Positions 19,659 through 29,397 of a stretch of DNA of 64,000 bases are shown in pieces. The stretch covers positions 27,853 through 91,852 of the forward strand of contig CANQXJ010000002.1 of assembly GCA_947627795.1 (NCBI GenBank), in the 5' to 3' direction. The DNA is from an uncultured Clostridia bacterium. GTDB lineage: Bacteria > Bacillota > Clostridia > UBA1381. Both the position numbers and the translations under genes were made by a program. Under the pieces are notes generated by a model that was not told the DNA's origin, did not search any database, and worked only from the letters and a program-made list of their open reading frames with translations. Within the stretch, counting starts at the first letter, position 1. Every line of letters starts with the position of its first letter.

Positions 19659-20285
19659 TTATACGTTTCTTTTTTCGGCTTCAGCTTTGGAGAACGTGCA
19701 GCCGCAATAGTTTTGGCGGTATAAACCATACTCTGCGGAAAGCTCGCAGGAACGTTTGTAACCGTTTCGTTTTTTGAAGTCGGAGAAAAGATAATTAACA
19801 TCGTATTCGGCGGACAGCTTTGCGCCGATTTCGTTTAATTTCTGCGCGTTTTTGTGCGGACTTATTGAGAGAGTTGTTGTGAAATAGTCCGCACCGAGCT
19901 CATTCGCTTTTTCAGCCGCTTTTCTCATACGCAGCTCGTAGCATTTAAAGCACCGCTCTCCGCCCTCGGGCAGATCCTCAAGCCCGCGCGAAATTTCCGA
20001 AAATCTCTCGGGATCGTACTCGCCCTCGATAAATTTCACCTCACCCTTCAGCGGCATTTCCGAAATAAGCCGCTTAAGCTCGTTCACGCGGTGTTCAAAC
20101 TCGGACGCGGGAGAAATGTTGGGGTTATAATAAAAAACCGTAATATCAAAAATACCGCTCAGATATTCAAGCACGTAGCTCGAGCACGGCGCGCAGCACG
20201 CGTGGAGCAAGAGCGACGGCGTTTTTTCGGCGGCTTGTATGTCCTTTATTGTTTTATCGAGTATTATCTGATAATTTTCCTTCAT
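19659..20285 (-). CDS. queH: Epoxyqueuosine reductase QueH
   Basis: LLHACCAPCSSYVLEYL, FYYNPNISPASEFEHR, GERCFKCYELRM, YCGC. Confidence 0.93.
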   Translation of the reverse strand: MKENYQIILDKTIKDIQAAEKTPSLLLHACCAPCSSYVLEYLSGIFDITVFYYNPNISPASEFEHRVNELKRLISEMPLKGEVKFIEGEYDPERFSEISRGLEDLPEGGERCFKCYELRMRKAAEKANELGADYFTTTLSISPHKNAQKLNEIGAKLSAEYDVNYLFSDFKKRNGYKRSCELSAEYGLYRQNYCGCTFSKAEAEKRNV

Positions 20286-20430
20286 ATTTTTATAAGAAGC
20301 CTTTCCTGATTTATGAACACAATTTTATCATATTTTTATATGAATGTAAATAATCAAATCAATTTATTGCAATTATTATTTTAATGTGATATAATTAACC
20401 CGAATATGAAATCGAAAGGAATTTATCGAA

Positions 20431-21771
20431 ATGAGAAAGCTTTTGGCGGTATGGCTGGGCAAGGCGCTCACTATAGCCGGTAGAATGATAGGAAAGAAAT
20501 CATCGTCAAGCCCGGGCGAATACGCTTTAAAAATATGTCCCAATCTCGTTAAAGGGCTTAACAAGCATATAAAAAAGGGAATAATCGTAACCTGCGGCAC
20601 GAACGGCAAGACCACAACGAACAATCTGCTCTGCTCCGCGCTTGAAGCAAAGGGCTATAAGGTGCTCTGCAACCGTCTCGGCGCGAATATGCTGAACGGC
20701 ATTGCCACGACCATAATTCAGGCTTCGGACATATTCGGCAGATTTTCCGCCGATTACGCATGCCTCGAGGTGGACGAAGCGTACACGCCGATTATCTTCG
20801 ACCACTTCAAGCCCGACGTAATGGTAATAACGAATCTTTTCCGCGACCAGCTCGACCGCTACGGTGAGATCGATATTACGACTTCGATAATAAAGCGCGC
20901 GATAGCGAAAGCGCCGAATCTGAAAATAATATTAAACGGCGACGATCCTCTCTGCGTGCAGTTCGGCAAGGAAAAGAACGTAACGCCGTACTACTACGGC
21001 ATTTCCGAAAAGGTGCTGCCGCAGCTCGACGACACAAAGGAGGGGCGTTTCTGCCCCGTGTGCGGCGAGGAGCAGAAGTACCGCTTTTACCACTACAGCC
21101 AGCTCGGCGATTTCTATTGTCCGCACTGCGGCTTTAAGCGTCCGAAAATTGACTTTGAGGTAAAGAATGTCGTTCTCCAGCCCAAAATGAAATTTACTAT
21201 AAACGGACAGCCGATGGAGATAAATTACAAGGGTTTCTACAATATATATAATCTCGTGGCGGTATACGGCGCGATGACGGCTCTCGGCGAGAGCACGGAT
21301 GACTTCGCGGCGCTTCTCACAGGCTACAAGCCGCAGATAGGCAGAATGCAGGAATTCGATTTGGGCAAGCCCGTTATTTTGAGTCTTTCAAAAAATCCGG
21401 CGGGCTTCAATCAGGCAATCGCGACGGTAAACACCGATAAGCGGCTCAAAGATGTGATAATAGCGATAAACGACAAGGCGAACGACGGGCGCGACGTTTC
21501 GTGGCTCTGGGACGTTGATTTTGATAAAATAGCCGACAGAAACATGAACACGCTCACCACAACGGGTATACGCGTGTGGGATATAAGTCTCAGGTTCAAA
21601 TACGCGGGAATAAACCCCGACCACATGACAAGCAGTATGCACGAGGCGGTGGAGCGGTGCCTGAGCACCGGCTCGGAGGTCGTGTACGTGCTCGTAAACT
21701 ACACCGCGCTTTATCCCACGGAAGCCGTGCTTAACGATTTTGTGAAAAAGACGGGGAGGGAAGAAAAATGA
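20431..21771 (+). CDS. murT: Lipid II isoglutaminyl synthase subunit MurT
   Basis: GTNGKTTTNNLL, zinc-ribbon CPVCGEEQ...CPHCGF; overlaps gatD. Confidence 0.95.
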   Translation: MRKLLAVWLGKALTIAGRMIGKKSSSSPGEYALKICPNLVKGLNKHIKKGIIVTCGTNGKTTTNNLLCSALEAKGYKVLCNRLGANMLNGIATTIIQASDIFGRFSADYACLEVDEAYTPIIFDHFKPDVMVITNLFRDQLDRYGEIDITTSIIKRAIAKAPNLKIILNGDDPLCVQFGKEKNVTPYYYGISEKVLPQLDDTKEGRFCPVCGEEQKYRFYHYSQLGDFYCPHCGFKRPKIDFEVKNVVLQPKMKFTINGQPMEINYKGFYNIYNLVAVYGAMTALGESTDDFAALLTGYKPQIGRMQEFDLGKPVILSLSKNPAGFNQAIATVNTDKRLKDVIIAINDKANDGRDVSWLWDVDFDKIADRNMNTLTTTGIRVWDISLRFKYAGINPDHMTSSMHEAVERCLSTGSEVVYVLVNYTALYPTEAVLNDFVKKTGREEK

Positions 21772-22493
21772 AAATAAAAATTCTTCATCTATATCCCGAC
21801 CTGCTGAATCTCTACGGCGACAAGGGAAATATAGAATGTATGCGTATGCGCCTCGTATGGCGCGGGATCGACGCGGAGGTCGTGAAATACACCTGCGAGG
21901 ACACGGGCTTCGATTTGTCGGACATCGACATAGTGTTCGTCGGCGGCGGCTCGGACAGGGAGCAGAAAATAGTCTGCCACCGACTGCTCGAACATAAGAA
22001 GGATTTACAGGAATACGTAGAAAACGGCGGCGCGCTCGTCGCGGTGTGCGGCGGGTACCAGCTTTTGGGCAAATACTATAAATTAGAGGACGAAACGATA
22101 GAAGGGCTTGACATACTCGATATATACACCGAACAGGGCAAAAAGCGCCTTATAGGAAACATAGTGCTGAAGTCTGATTTTATAGATCAGAAGATAGTAG
22201 GATTCGAGAACCACGGCGGGCGCACATATATAGGCAAGCACATGCCGCTCGGAAAGGTTCTGTATGGTTACGGAAACGAGGAAAAGTCGGGCGCGGAGGG
22301 CGTTATATACAAAAACGTAATAGCGACGTACCTGCACGGACCGCTGTTCCCGAAAAACCCGCAGCTTTGTGATTACGTACTGACTGCGGCGCTGAAGAAG
22401 AAATACCCCGATTTTACGGAGCTTGCGCCGCTTGACGACAGCCTGGAAAACACGGCGAATAAATATATTGTTGATAGGTTTAAATCAGATTAG
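21768..22493 (+). CDS. gatD: Lipid II isoglutaminyl synthase glutaminase subunit GatD
   Basis: LYPDLLNLYGDKGNI, VCGGYQLLG, YLHGPLFPKNP. Confidence 0.95.
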   Translation: MKIKILHLYPDLLNLYGDKGNIECMRMRLVWRGIDAEVVKYTCEDTGFDLSDIDIVFVGGGSDREQKIVCHRLLEHKKDLQEYVENGGALVAVCGGYQLLGKYYKLEDETIEGLDILDIYTEQGKKRLIGNIVLKSDFIDQKIVGFENHGGRTYIGKHMPLGKVLYGYGNEEKSGAEGVIYKNVIATYLHGPLFPKNPQLCDYVLTAALKKKYPDFTELAPLDDSLENTANKYIVDRFKSD

Positions 22494-22505
22494 GATTGAT
22501 GGAAA

Positions 22506-24371
22506 ATGGGCACTGAGCTAATTCCGAAAAAACAAAGCACAGGCGAAGCACGGAACGAAACAGGTACGGAAACGGGTAAAAAAAAGCGTTTCAACCCGAT
22601 TGCGTTATGCCGGAAATATAAATTTGAGGCGGCCGTTATTGCGGCGGCTGCTGTTTGTGTTGTTTCGATGACGGCGGCGGGGATTATAATTTTTTCGGAC
22701 GACGACGAAAACGCCGTGCCGCAATCGGATATCGAGGAGATAGTTACGCGTGTCGGAAAAGGCAGATTCGGCGAGAGCGTCAAAGAGGACACGGATATAT
22801 CGCTCAGTTGGTCGTCAAAGGAAATTCGCCTGGACGGGATAGAAGCGTACGAAAAAATATCGGCTGAAATTTATCCGATAGGCTATAAGAATCAGAAAGT
22901 AACATGGCGTTCGTCAAACGACACAATCGCTAAGATAGACGCGTACGGAAATATTACGGCTTATTCCCCCGGAGAGGTAATTTTGGAGGCTTATCATGAG
23001 GCTACGGGCAAAACAAAGGATGCGGTGCTTAAGGTAATTCGTCCCGTAACCGGAATATTTATGCCCACAACCGAGATAACGATGAATTTAAATGACGCGC
23101 CGTTTGTGCTGCAGGCGTGGCTGACCCCGGACGATGCGAGCGTCGAGGACATTAAGTGGACAAGCAAGGACACGTCCGTAGCTACGGTTGACGGTATGGG
23201 AAGAGTAAAGCCTGTGAGCGCGGGAATGACGGAAATAGTAGTTTCCAATTCGGCGAACGACGTGCAGAGTAAATGCTTTGTCACTGTGGTCAATCAGGCG
23301 GTGAGCGTCGATGAGGTCGCGATACAGAACAAGGAAAACAACAGTATACACATAGGAGATTCACTTACCACGGTTGCCACGGTCATGCCGAACAACGCGA
23401 AAAATAAAACGCTCACGTGGTCAAGCAGCGACGAGAATGTCGCAGTGGTGAACGCAAACGGAACGATCCGCGCGCTCAGCGAGGGAACGGCGCGCATAAC
23501 CGCGTCCGCTTCGAACGGAGTAAATGATTCGATTGACATAAACGTGACACGAGCCGACGGAAGCGGTATTGATTTGGGCAATACGTTTTTGGACGGCTTC
23601 CATATGATAGGAGATGTGCCGGGCGTTTCCTCGGAAACCGGAGGAGTTGAGTATGTCACGTATGATTTAACGCTTGACGATATGGTCAATATTCAGATGG
23701 CTTCAAATCCGCCTCCGAAGATATGGATAAACGGGGGAAGCACTGACGCTTTTACCGAGGAAACGGCGGAATATCTCGACCCGAACAGCTTTTTCTCGGG
23801 AATGTATAAGTATCAGTTCCTCGATTTGTCGCATGCGAACGGCATAAGTGAAGAAGCGCTCAACGCTTTTCTTGAGGACAAGGGAATACTCAGAGGACAG
23901 GCTGCGGCGTTTATTTCCGCCGCGCAGGAATTCGGAATAAGCGAGGTTTATCTTGTCGCGCACGCGTGCCTTGAAACGGGTAACGGCACGTCGCAGCTCG
24001 CCACGGGAGTGGAGGTCAACGGCGAGACGGTATATAATATGTTCGGTATCGCCGCGTATGACACAAGCGCGATCTACTCCGGCTCGCAGTATGCGTACAA
24101 TGCCGGCTGGACAAGCCCGGAGGCGGCTATCCGCGGAGGAGCGGAATGGATAAGCACATGGTACATAAACAGCGCGGACGGACGGCAGAACACGCTGTAT
24201 AAGATGCGCTGGAATCCGGAACATCCGAGCGAGCACCAATACGCCACGGATATAGGATGGGCTGTGAAGCAGGCGTCGAATATCGAGAGAATATTCAGTA
24301 ACTTCCCCGACGCGGTCTTATCCTACGAGGTGCCCGTATACAACGGAATGGTGCCGCCGGTTATCGAGTAA
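22506..24371 (+). CDS. Membrane-anchored Ig-like (Big_2) domain protein with C-terminal glucosaminidase domain
   Basis: N-terminal TM; Big_2 motifs (VTWRSSNDTIAKID, IKWTSKDTSVATVDG, LTWSSSDENVAVVNANG); SEVYLVAHACLETGNGTSQLATG glucosaminidase motif. Confidence 0.9.
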   Translation: MGTELIPKKQSTGEARNETGTETGKKKRFNPIALCRKYKFEAAVIAAAAVCVVSMTAAGIIIFSDDDENAVPQSDIEEIVTRVGKGRFGESVKEDTDISLSWSSKEIRLDGIEAYEKISAEIYPIGYKNQKVTWRSSNDTIAKIDAYGNITAYSPGEVILEAYHEATGKTKDAVLKVIRPVTGIFMPTTEITMNLNDAPFVLQAWLTPDDASVEDIKWTSKDTSVATVDGMGRVKPVSAGMTEIVVSNSANDVQSKCFVTVVNQAVSVDEVAIQNKENNSIHIGDSLTTVATVMPNNAKNKTLTWSSSDENVAVVNANGTIRALSEGTARITASASNGVNDSIDINVTRADGSGIDLGNTFLDGFHMIGDVPGVSSETGGVEYVTYDLTLDDMVNIQMASNPPPKIWINGGSTDAFTEETAEYLDPNSFFSGMYKYQFLDLSHANGISEEALNAFLEDKGILRGQAAAFISAAQEFGISEVYLVAHACLETGNGTSQLATGVEVNGETVYNMFGIAAYDTSAIYSGSQYAYNAGWTSPEAAIRGGAEWISTWYINSADGRQNTLYKMRWNPEHPSEHQYATDIGWAVKQASNIERIFSNFPDAVLSYEVPVYNGMVPPVIE

Positions 24372-24381
24372 CGGAGCGGAC

Positions 24382-24426
24382 AAGGGGTTTTATGAGAAAA
24401 TTATAAAAAATTTCATAAAACCCCTT
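24382..24426 (+). terminator. Strong hairpin whose 3' arm leads into the rpmG promoter -35
   Basis: AAGGGGTTTTATGA ... TCATAAAACCCCTT (14-bp stem). Confidence 0.6.
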
Positions 24427-24453
24427 GACAACATACCCCGTTAATGTTATAAT
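24425..24453 (+). promoter_or_regulatory. Promoter of the rpmG-secE-nusG-rplKA transcription unit
   Basis: TTGACA at 24425, 17-bp spacer, TATAAT. Confidence 0.75.
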
Positions 24454-24535
24454 GTGTACGCTAAGAAAAAGGCTCTTTTTTTTTGTGTACCGGAAAAGAA
24501 GAGCGCGGTATATGAAAAACGGAGGTGTATTTATA

Positions 24536-24685
24536 ATGAGAGTAAAAATCACATTGGCATGCACGGAATGCAAGCAGAGAAATTATAACACAATGAAAAA
24601 CAAGAAAAACGATCCCGACAGACTTGAAATGAAAAAATACTGCAGATTCTGCAGAAAGCACACTCTTCACAGAGAAACAAGATAG
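24536..24685 (+). CDS. rpmG: 50S ribosomal protein L33 (shorter start than in the ORF track)
   Basis: [49 protein letters not shown]. Confidence 0.95.
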   Translation: MRVKITLACTECKQRNYNTMKNKKNDPDRLEMKKYCRFCRKHTLHRETR

Positions 24686-24721
24686 TTTATCGGATTATTT
24701 TAGGACAAGGAGTGCAAAAAC

Positions 24722-24946
24722 ATGGCTGATTTGGCAAAAACAGGTAAGAAAACCTTCGGCGCGAGAGCAAAGAAGTTTTTAAAGGAAACAAAGGCCGAGC
24801 TTAAAAAGGTTACATGGCCTACAAAGGACCAGCTTATTCATAACACGGGGGTAATCATAACATTTATCATCATTATAACGATTATTCTGTCGGTGTTGGA
24901 TATTGCTTTTGCGGAACTGTTCCAGATGCTCACAAATCTCGTATAA
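24722..24946 (+). CDS. secE: Preprotein translocase subunit SecE
   Basis: FLKETKAELKKVTWPTKDQL plus C-terminal TM. Confidence 0.95.
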   Translation: MADLAKTGKKTFGARAKKFLKETKAELKKVTWPTKDQLIHNTGVIITFIIIITIILSVLDIAFAELFQMLTNLV

Positions 24947-24971
24947 TAGGCGTTAGGGAAGGAGTGCGGTT

Positions 24972-25496
24972 ATGGCAGAGGAAGCAAAATGGTATGTGGT
25001 CCACACGTACTCGGGTTACGAGAATAAAGTCAAAGCCAACATTGAAAAGTCTGTTGAAAACCGGGGCATTCAGGATTTAATCACAGATGTCAGAGTTCCC
25101 GTGGAAGAGGTTGTCGAGAAAAAGGGCGATGTGGAAAAGATTGTTCAGCGCAAAATTTTCCCGGGCTATGTCGTGGTCAAGATGGTTATGACGGACGTCA
25201 GCTGGTATATCGTAAGAAATACCCGCGGCGTTACAGGCTTCGTGGGACCGGGCTCAAAGCCGGTACCCCTGAGCGACGACGAGGTTGCGAGAATCGGTAT
25301 CGAGCAGATCCGTATGGCGGATATCGACTTTGCCGTAGGCGATTTTGTCGAGATAAAATCCGGTCCAATGGAAGGCTTTTCCGGTAAAGTTACAAGCATT
25401 GACAACGAAACGCGCAAAATTAACGTGGCGGTTTCGATGTTCGGACGCGAAACGCCTGTCGAGATAGATTACACGCAGGTAAGCCGCGTAGATTAA
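24972..25496 (+). CDS. nusG: Transcription termination/antitermination protein NusG
   Basis: WYVVHTYSGYENKV; FPGYVVVKM; NTRGVTGFVG; KOW motif. Confidence 0.97.
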   Translation: MAEEAKWYVVHTYSGYENKVKANIEKSVENRGIQDLITDVRVPVEEVVEKKGDVEKIVQRKIFPGYVVVKMVMTDVSWYIVRNTRGVTGFVGPGSKPVPLSDDEVARIGIEQIRMADIDFAVGDFVEIKSGPMEGFSGKVTSIDNETRKINVAVSMFGRETPVEIDYTQVSRVD

Positions 25497-25537
25497 AATT
25501 AGTTTATGAACGGAAATTCCGTTTATATATCCCCTCA

Positions 25538-25593
25538 GGTAATAGTGGGAGGAACCGGAGCGCACGCTCCTGAGGTTCCGCAATTAAATTACC
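25538..25593 (+). promoter_or_regulatory. Structured leader upstream of rplK (candidate ribosomal-protein leader)
   Basis: Nested stems GGTAAT/ATTACC, GGAACC/GGTTCC, GGAGC-GCAC-GCTCC; GTGGGAG...ACCAC motif. Confidence 0.5.
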
Positions 25594-25623
25594 ACATTAT
25601 TTATTCAAGGAGGTGGCCATATA

Positions 25624-26049
25624 ATGGCACAGAAGGTACAAGGTTATATTAAGCTGCAAATTCCTGCGGGCAAGGCAAGTCCTGCGCCCCCTGTCGGACC
25701 GGCTCTCGGTCAGCACGGCGTAAACATCATGCAGTTTACGAAGGAATTCAATGAAAAGACAGCTAAAGACGCGGGACTTATAATTCCGGTAGTTATCACG
25801 GTTTATGCGGACCGCTCGTTCTCATTCATAACAAAGACGCCGCCGGCTGCGGTTCTCATCAAGAAGGCGTGCAAGATCGAAAGCGGCTCGGGAGTTCCGA
25901 ACAAGACCAAGGTCGCTACAATTTCAAAAGCGGACCTTCAGGCTATAGCGGAGCAGAAGATGCCCGACCTTAACGCGGCAAGCGTAGAGGCGGCTATGAG
26001 CATGATCGCAGGCACATGCAGAAGCATGGGCGTACTAATCGGTGACTAA
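25624..26049 (+). CDS. rplK: 50S ribosomal protein L11
   Basis: [32 protein letters not shown]. Confidence 0.98.
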   Translation: MAQKVQGYIKLQIPAGKASPAPPVGPALGQHGVNIMQFTKEFNEKTAKDAGLIIPVVITVYADRSFSFITKTPPAAVLIKKACKIESGSGVPNKTKVATISKADLQAIAEQKMPDLNAASVEAAMSMIAGTCRSMGVLIGD

Positions 26050-26060
26050 TTGTTATAAGA

Positions 26061-26091
26061 CGGTGGGAGAGAAAAATCTCGTTTGACCACG
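26061..26091 (+). promoter_or_regulatory. Candidate L1-binding/autoregulatory hairpin between rplK and rplA
   Basis: GGTGGGAGAGAAAAATCTCGTTTGACCAC; GTGG/CCAC closing stem, inner GAGA/TCTC. Confidence 0.45.
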
Positions 26092-26105
26092 AAGGAGGAT
26101 ATGAA

Positions 26106-26801
26106 ATGTTTAGAGGAAAAAAGTATAAGGATTCCGCAAAAATCGTTGACAGATCAAAGCAGTACGACGTAAGCGAGGCTCTTGACCTCGCGGTAAAAAC
26201 GTCAAAGGCTAAGTTTGACGAAACAATAGAAGCACACATCAAGCTGGGCGTTGACTCAAGACACGCGGACCAGCAGGTAAGAGGCGCTATCGTGCTTCCG
26301 CACGGTACAGGTAAAACGGCGAAGGTTCTCGTATTCGCGAAAGGACCGAAGGCTGACGAGGCTCAGGCTGCGGGCGCTGATTACGTCGGCGAAATGGAGC
26401 TCGTTCAGAAGATCCAGGGCGAGAACTGGTTCGATTTCGACGTAGTAGTCGCAACTCCCGATATGATGGGCGTTGTCGGACGTTTAGGTAAGGTTTTAGG
26501 TCCGAAGGGCTTGATGCCGTCGCCGAAGGCGGGCACGGTAACGATGGACGTTACGAAAGCCGTTAACGAAATCAAAGCAGGTAAGATCGAGTACAGACTC
26601 GACAAGACAAACATCATTCACTGCCCGATAGGCAAAGCGTCATTCGGCAAGGATAAGCTGACGGAGAACTTTAACGCTCTCATGGGTGCGATCATCAAGG
26701 CGAAGCCGGCGGCTGCAAAGGGACAGTATCTGAGAAGCGTTGTTGTAGCATCGACAATGGGACCGGGTATAAAGATGAACCCCGCTCGTATTTCGGGCTA
26801 A
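26106..26801 (+). CDS. rplA: 50S ribosomal protein L1
   Basis: [45 protein letters not shown]. Confidence 0.98.
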   Translation: MFRGKKYKDSAKIVDRSKQYDVSEALDLAVKTSKAKFDETIEAHIKLGVDSRHADQQVRGAIVLPHGTGKTAKVLVFAKGPKADEAQAAGADYVGEMELVQKIQGENWFDFDVVVATPDMMGVVGRLGKVLGPKGLMPSPKAGTVTMDVTKAVNEIKAGKIEYRLDKTNIIHCPIGKASFGKDKLTENFNALMGAIIKAKPAAAKGQYLRSVVVASTMGPGIKMNPARISG

Positions 26802-26808
26802 AAAAATC

Positions 26809-26837
26809 TTGACAAAAGATTCATATTGTGATAAAAT
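26809..26837 (+). promoter_or_regulatory. Promoter for the rplJL unit
   Basis: TTGACA 26809-26814, 17-bp spacer, TAAAAT 26832-26837. Confidence 0.75.
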
Positions 26838-26851
26838 ATCACAGTTGAATA

Positions 26852-26962
26852 AATCCGTAGACAGTAGGCGGTGCTTCGGCACGATAAGTCCAACCGAGGA
26901 GAATTAGTGATTTAATATGATTACTACGGCTCTTTGCGTCTGCGGCAAAGAGCCTTCTTATT
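26852..26962 (+). promoter_or_regulatory. L10 (rplJ) leader with attenuator-like hairpin
   Basis: CCGTAGACAGTAGGCGG...AAGTCCAACCGAGGAGAATTA...CTACGG plus GGCTCTTTGCgtctGCGGCAAAGAGCC hairpin; position upstream of rplJ. Confidence 0.8.
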
Positions 26963-27030
26963 TACATGATTTCTTAAATGAAGTCTGATGGAAGGCATAC
27001 ATTTTAACTTAATCGGAGGTGAAAAAATTT

Positions 27031-27696
27031 ATGCCAAGCGCTAAGGTTTTAGAGGCAAAGAAAGCACAAGTCGCCGAGGTTGTCGAAATTTTAAAGGCTG
27101 CTCAGACGGGTGTGCTGGTTGACTACAGAGGTCTTACCGTTGACGAGGATACAGACCTCAGAAACAAACTCAGAGCCGCTAACGTAAAATATTTCGTTAT
27201 GAAGAACACGCTTCTTCGTCTTGCGGCTGATGAAACGGGACTTAACGCGCTCGACGAAACTCTCCACGGCCCGACTGCTATCGCTGTATCAAGCGAGGAC
27301 GCTGTCGCACCGGCGAAGGTGCTCGCCGATTTTGCGAAGGGAAACGAAAAGCTCGAAATTAAGGGCGGTTTCATGGACGGAGCGGTTATGACTCTTGATG
27401 AGATCAAGAAGCTCGCCGCAACGCCGAATATGGAGACTCTTATCGCGAAGATCATGGGAAGCCTCAACGCTCCCGCGTCAAATCTCGTACGCTTGCTCGC
27501 CGCTATTGTTGACGAGGGCGTAGAGCCCGCTGAGCTGGCGGCTAAAAAGCAGGCTGAAAAAGCAGGAGAGGAAGCTCCCGCGGCTGAAGAAGCCGCACCG
27601 GCAGCCGAAGAGGCTCCGGCGGAGGAAGCTAAAGCAGAGGAGGCTCCGGCTGAAGAAGCTCCCGCAGCGGAAGCTGCACCGGCTGATGCCGAATAA
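27031..27696 (+). CDS. rplJ: 50S ribosomal protein L10 with long Ala/Glu/Pro-rich C-terminal extension
   Basis: [41 protein letters not shown]; tail [43 protein letters not shown]. Confidence 0.95.
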   Translation: MPSAKVLEAKKAQVAEVVEILKAAQTGVLVDYRGLTVDEDTDLRNKLRAANVKYFVMKNTLLRLAADETGLNALDETLHGPTAIAVSSEDAVAPAKVLADFAKGNEKLEIKGGFMDGAVMTLDEIKKLAATPNMETLIAKIMGSLNAPASNLVRLLAAIVDEGVEPAELAAKKQAEKAGEEAPAAEEAAPAAEEAPAEEAKAEEAPAEEAPAAEAAPADAE

Positions 27697-27749
27697 TTCG
27701 GAAAAAACGAACAAAAACGAAAAGAAAATTTTATAGGAGGAAAATTAAA

Positions 27750-28121
27750 ATGGCAGACTTAAATGCAATCATTGATTCGATAAAGGAATTAAAATTACTT
27801 GAAGTTGCTGAGCTCGTAAAGATGATGGAAGAAGAGTTCGGCGTAAGCGCGGCTGCTCCGGTTATGGTAGCGGGCGCTGCGGAAGGCGGCGCTGCTGCGG
27901 CTGAAGAAAAGACAGAGTTCGACGTAGTCCTCAAGTCGGCAGGCGCGTCGAAGCTCGGCGTAATTAAGGTAGTAAGAGAGCTCACAGGTTTAGGCTTGAA
28001 GGAAGCTAAGGCTCTTGTTGACGGCGCTCCCAACACAGTTAAGGAAGGCGCTTCAAAGGACGACGCCGAGGCTATGAAGACTAAGCTTGAAGAGGCGGGC
28101 GCTGAAGTAGAGTTAAAGTAA
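27750..28121 (+). CDS. rplL: 50S ribosomal protein L7/L12
   Basis: [48 protein letters not shown]. Confidence 0.98.
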   Translation: MADLNAIIDSIKELKLLEVAELVKMMEEEFGVSAAAPVMVAGAAEGGAAAAEEKTEFDVVLKSAGASKLGVIKVVRELTGLGLKEAKALVDGAPNTVKEGASKDDAEAMKTKLEEAGAEVELK

Positions 28122-28168
28122 TTCGGCTCTGAAATTCTCAGAAGAAAACCTGAATCGGGAGATTGTTT

Positions 28169-28684
28169 ATGATTATAGACGTATCGGGTATTTTAAAGGA
28201 ATCGGGCGGCAGAATGAACGTTTCGGGCGAGGTTGACCTAAACACGGGAGAAGCCTTTCTCGGCGAGGTTTACCGCTTCAAAGAGCCGGTCACGGTGAAA
28301 GGAAGCATATCCAACAACAGCAAATCGCTGATATTAAAGGCGGAGGGCGTAGGCGTTTTAAAAACGCGCTGCGCGAGATGTATGAAGGACATCGAAGCGG
28401 AAGTGAAGTTCCCGATAGACGAGAATCTCGTCCGCGCCGAGGACAGCGAAAACGCCGACGAGGACTCGATTCTTTTTGAGGGAAACATCATTGAAGCCGA
28501 CGAAATAGCGCTCAACAGCTTTCTGATGAACGTTCCGACGCGGTTTCTCTGCAAAGAGGACTGCAAGGGCTTATGCGCGAAATGCGGAGCGGACCTAAAC
28601 GAAGGCGAATGCGGCTGCGATTATGAACAAATCGACCCGAGATGGGCGGGTTTGCTGGATATTATAAACGAAGATAAAGAGTGA
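28169..28684 (+). CDS. DUF177/YceD family protein
   Basis: CARCMKDIEAEVKFPIDE; CKEDCKGLCAKCGADLNEGEC; upstream of rpmF. Confidence 0.85.
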   Translation: MIIDVSGILKESGGRMNVSGEVDLNTGEAFLGEVYRFKEPVTVKGSISNNSKSLILKAEGVGVLKTRCARCMKDIEAEVKFPIDENLVRAEDSENADEDSILFEGNIIEADEIALNSFLMNVPTRFLCKEDCKGLCAKCGADLNEGECGCDYEQIDPRWAGLLDIINEDKE

Positions 28685-28712
28685 ATTATTGAATTTTATG
28701 GAGGTGTAGAAA

Positions 28713-28892
28713 ATGGCAGTACCTAAGGGTAAAGTGTCGAAAGCCAGAAGAGATAAAAGACGTGCCAACTGGAAGCTTACAGCTCCGAACATGGTGGAAT
28801 GTCCACAGTGTCACGAATTTAAAATGCCTCACAGAGTTTGTAAATCCTGCGGTTATTATGACGGCAGAGAGGTTATAAAGGTTGAGGATTAA
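28713..28892 (+). CDS. rpmF: 50S ribosomal protein L32 (missing from the ORF track)
   Basis: MAVPKGKVSKARRDKRRANWKLTAPNMVECPQCHEFKMPHRVCKSCGYYDGREVIKVED; RBS ggaggtg. Confidence 0.96.
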   Translation: MAVPKGKVSKARRDKRRANWKLTAPNMVECPQCHEFKMPHRVCKSCGYYDGREVIKVED

Positions 28893-28916
28893 TATTTTCG
28901 GCTGAATACTTAAAGA

Positions 28917-28941
28917 ACCGCTGACAAGGCGGTTCTTTTTC
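28917..28941 (+). terminator. Terminator after rpmF
   Basis: GAACCGC tgacaag GCGGTTC TTTTTC. Confidence 0.85.
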
Positions 28942-28942
28942 G

Positions 28943-28971
28943 TTGACATTTTATTGCGGAAATGGTATAAT
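28943..28971 (+). promoter_or_regulatory. Perfect-consensus promoter for the PBECR-like gene
   Basis: TTGACA 28943-28948, 17-bp spacer, TATAAT 28966-28971. Confidence 0.8.
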
Positions 28972-29001
28972 AAAACAAAACGGAAACGGTGGAATGTTGA
29001 T

Positions 29002-29379
29002 GTGATTGTCGTAGGGAAGATTGATATAGATAAATACAGATGCGTTAGCGACGATATTAATAATGATGAGGTAATAATAACAGAAGAACGAATACAGCAT
29101 ATAAAAAACAGGCATCCTCATGATTTTGAAAGATACTTTCACTATATATCAAAGATGCTGTCGGAACCTGAATACATATTTGAATCAAAAAAGCCGAATA
29201 CAGCTTTCATAATGAACACATTCAGGGAAAACGGAAAAAATTTTGAACTTATATTACGTTTAAAAACATCTTCAGATAATGAAAATTTTAAAAATTCGAT
29301 AATAACATTTATGAAGATATCCGACAGAAAAAGGGATAAATATATAAGAAACAAAAGAATACTTTACAAATCGGAATAA
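29002..29379 (+). CDS. Standalone phage-type barnase/EndoU/ColicinE5-D/RelE-like nuclease (PBECR-like) domain protein
   Basis: EVIITEERIQHIKNRHPHDFERYFHYISKMLSEPEYIFESKKPNTAFIMNTFRENGKNFELILRLKTSSDNENFKNSIITFMKI; the ORF-track start at 28954 lies inside the promoter, so GTG at 29002 is preferred. Confidence 0.7.
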   Translation: MIVVGKIDIDKYRCVSDDINNDEVIITEERIQHIKNRHPHDFERYFHYISKMLSEPEYIFESKKPNTAFIMNTFRENGKNFELILRLKTSSDNENFKNSIITFMKISDRKRDKYIRNKRILYKSE

Positions 29380-29397
29380 ATGTGTTATAATATAAAT

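Noticed and set aside
29002-29379. Prophage remnant around the PBECR-like gene
   Set aside because: No other phage, integrase or transposase gene nearby; single domain only
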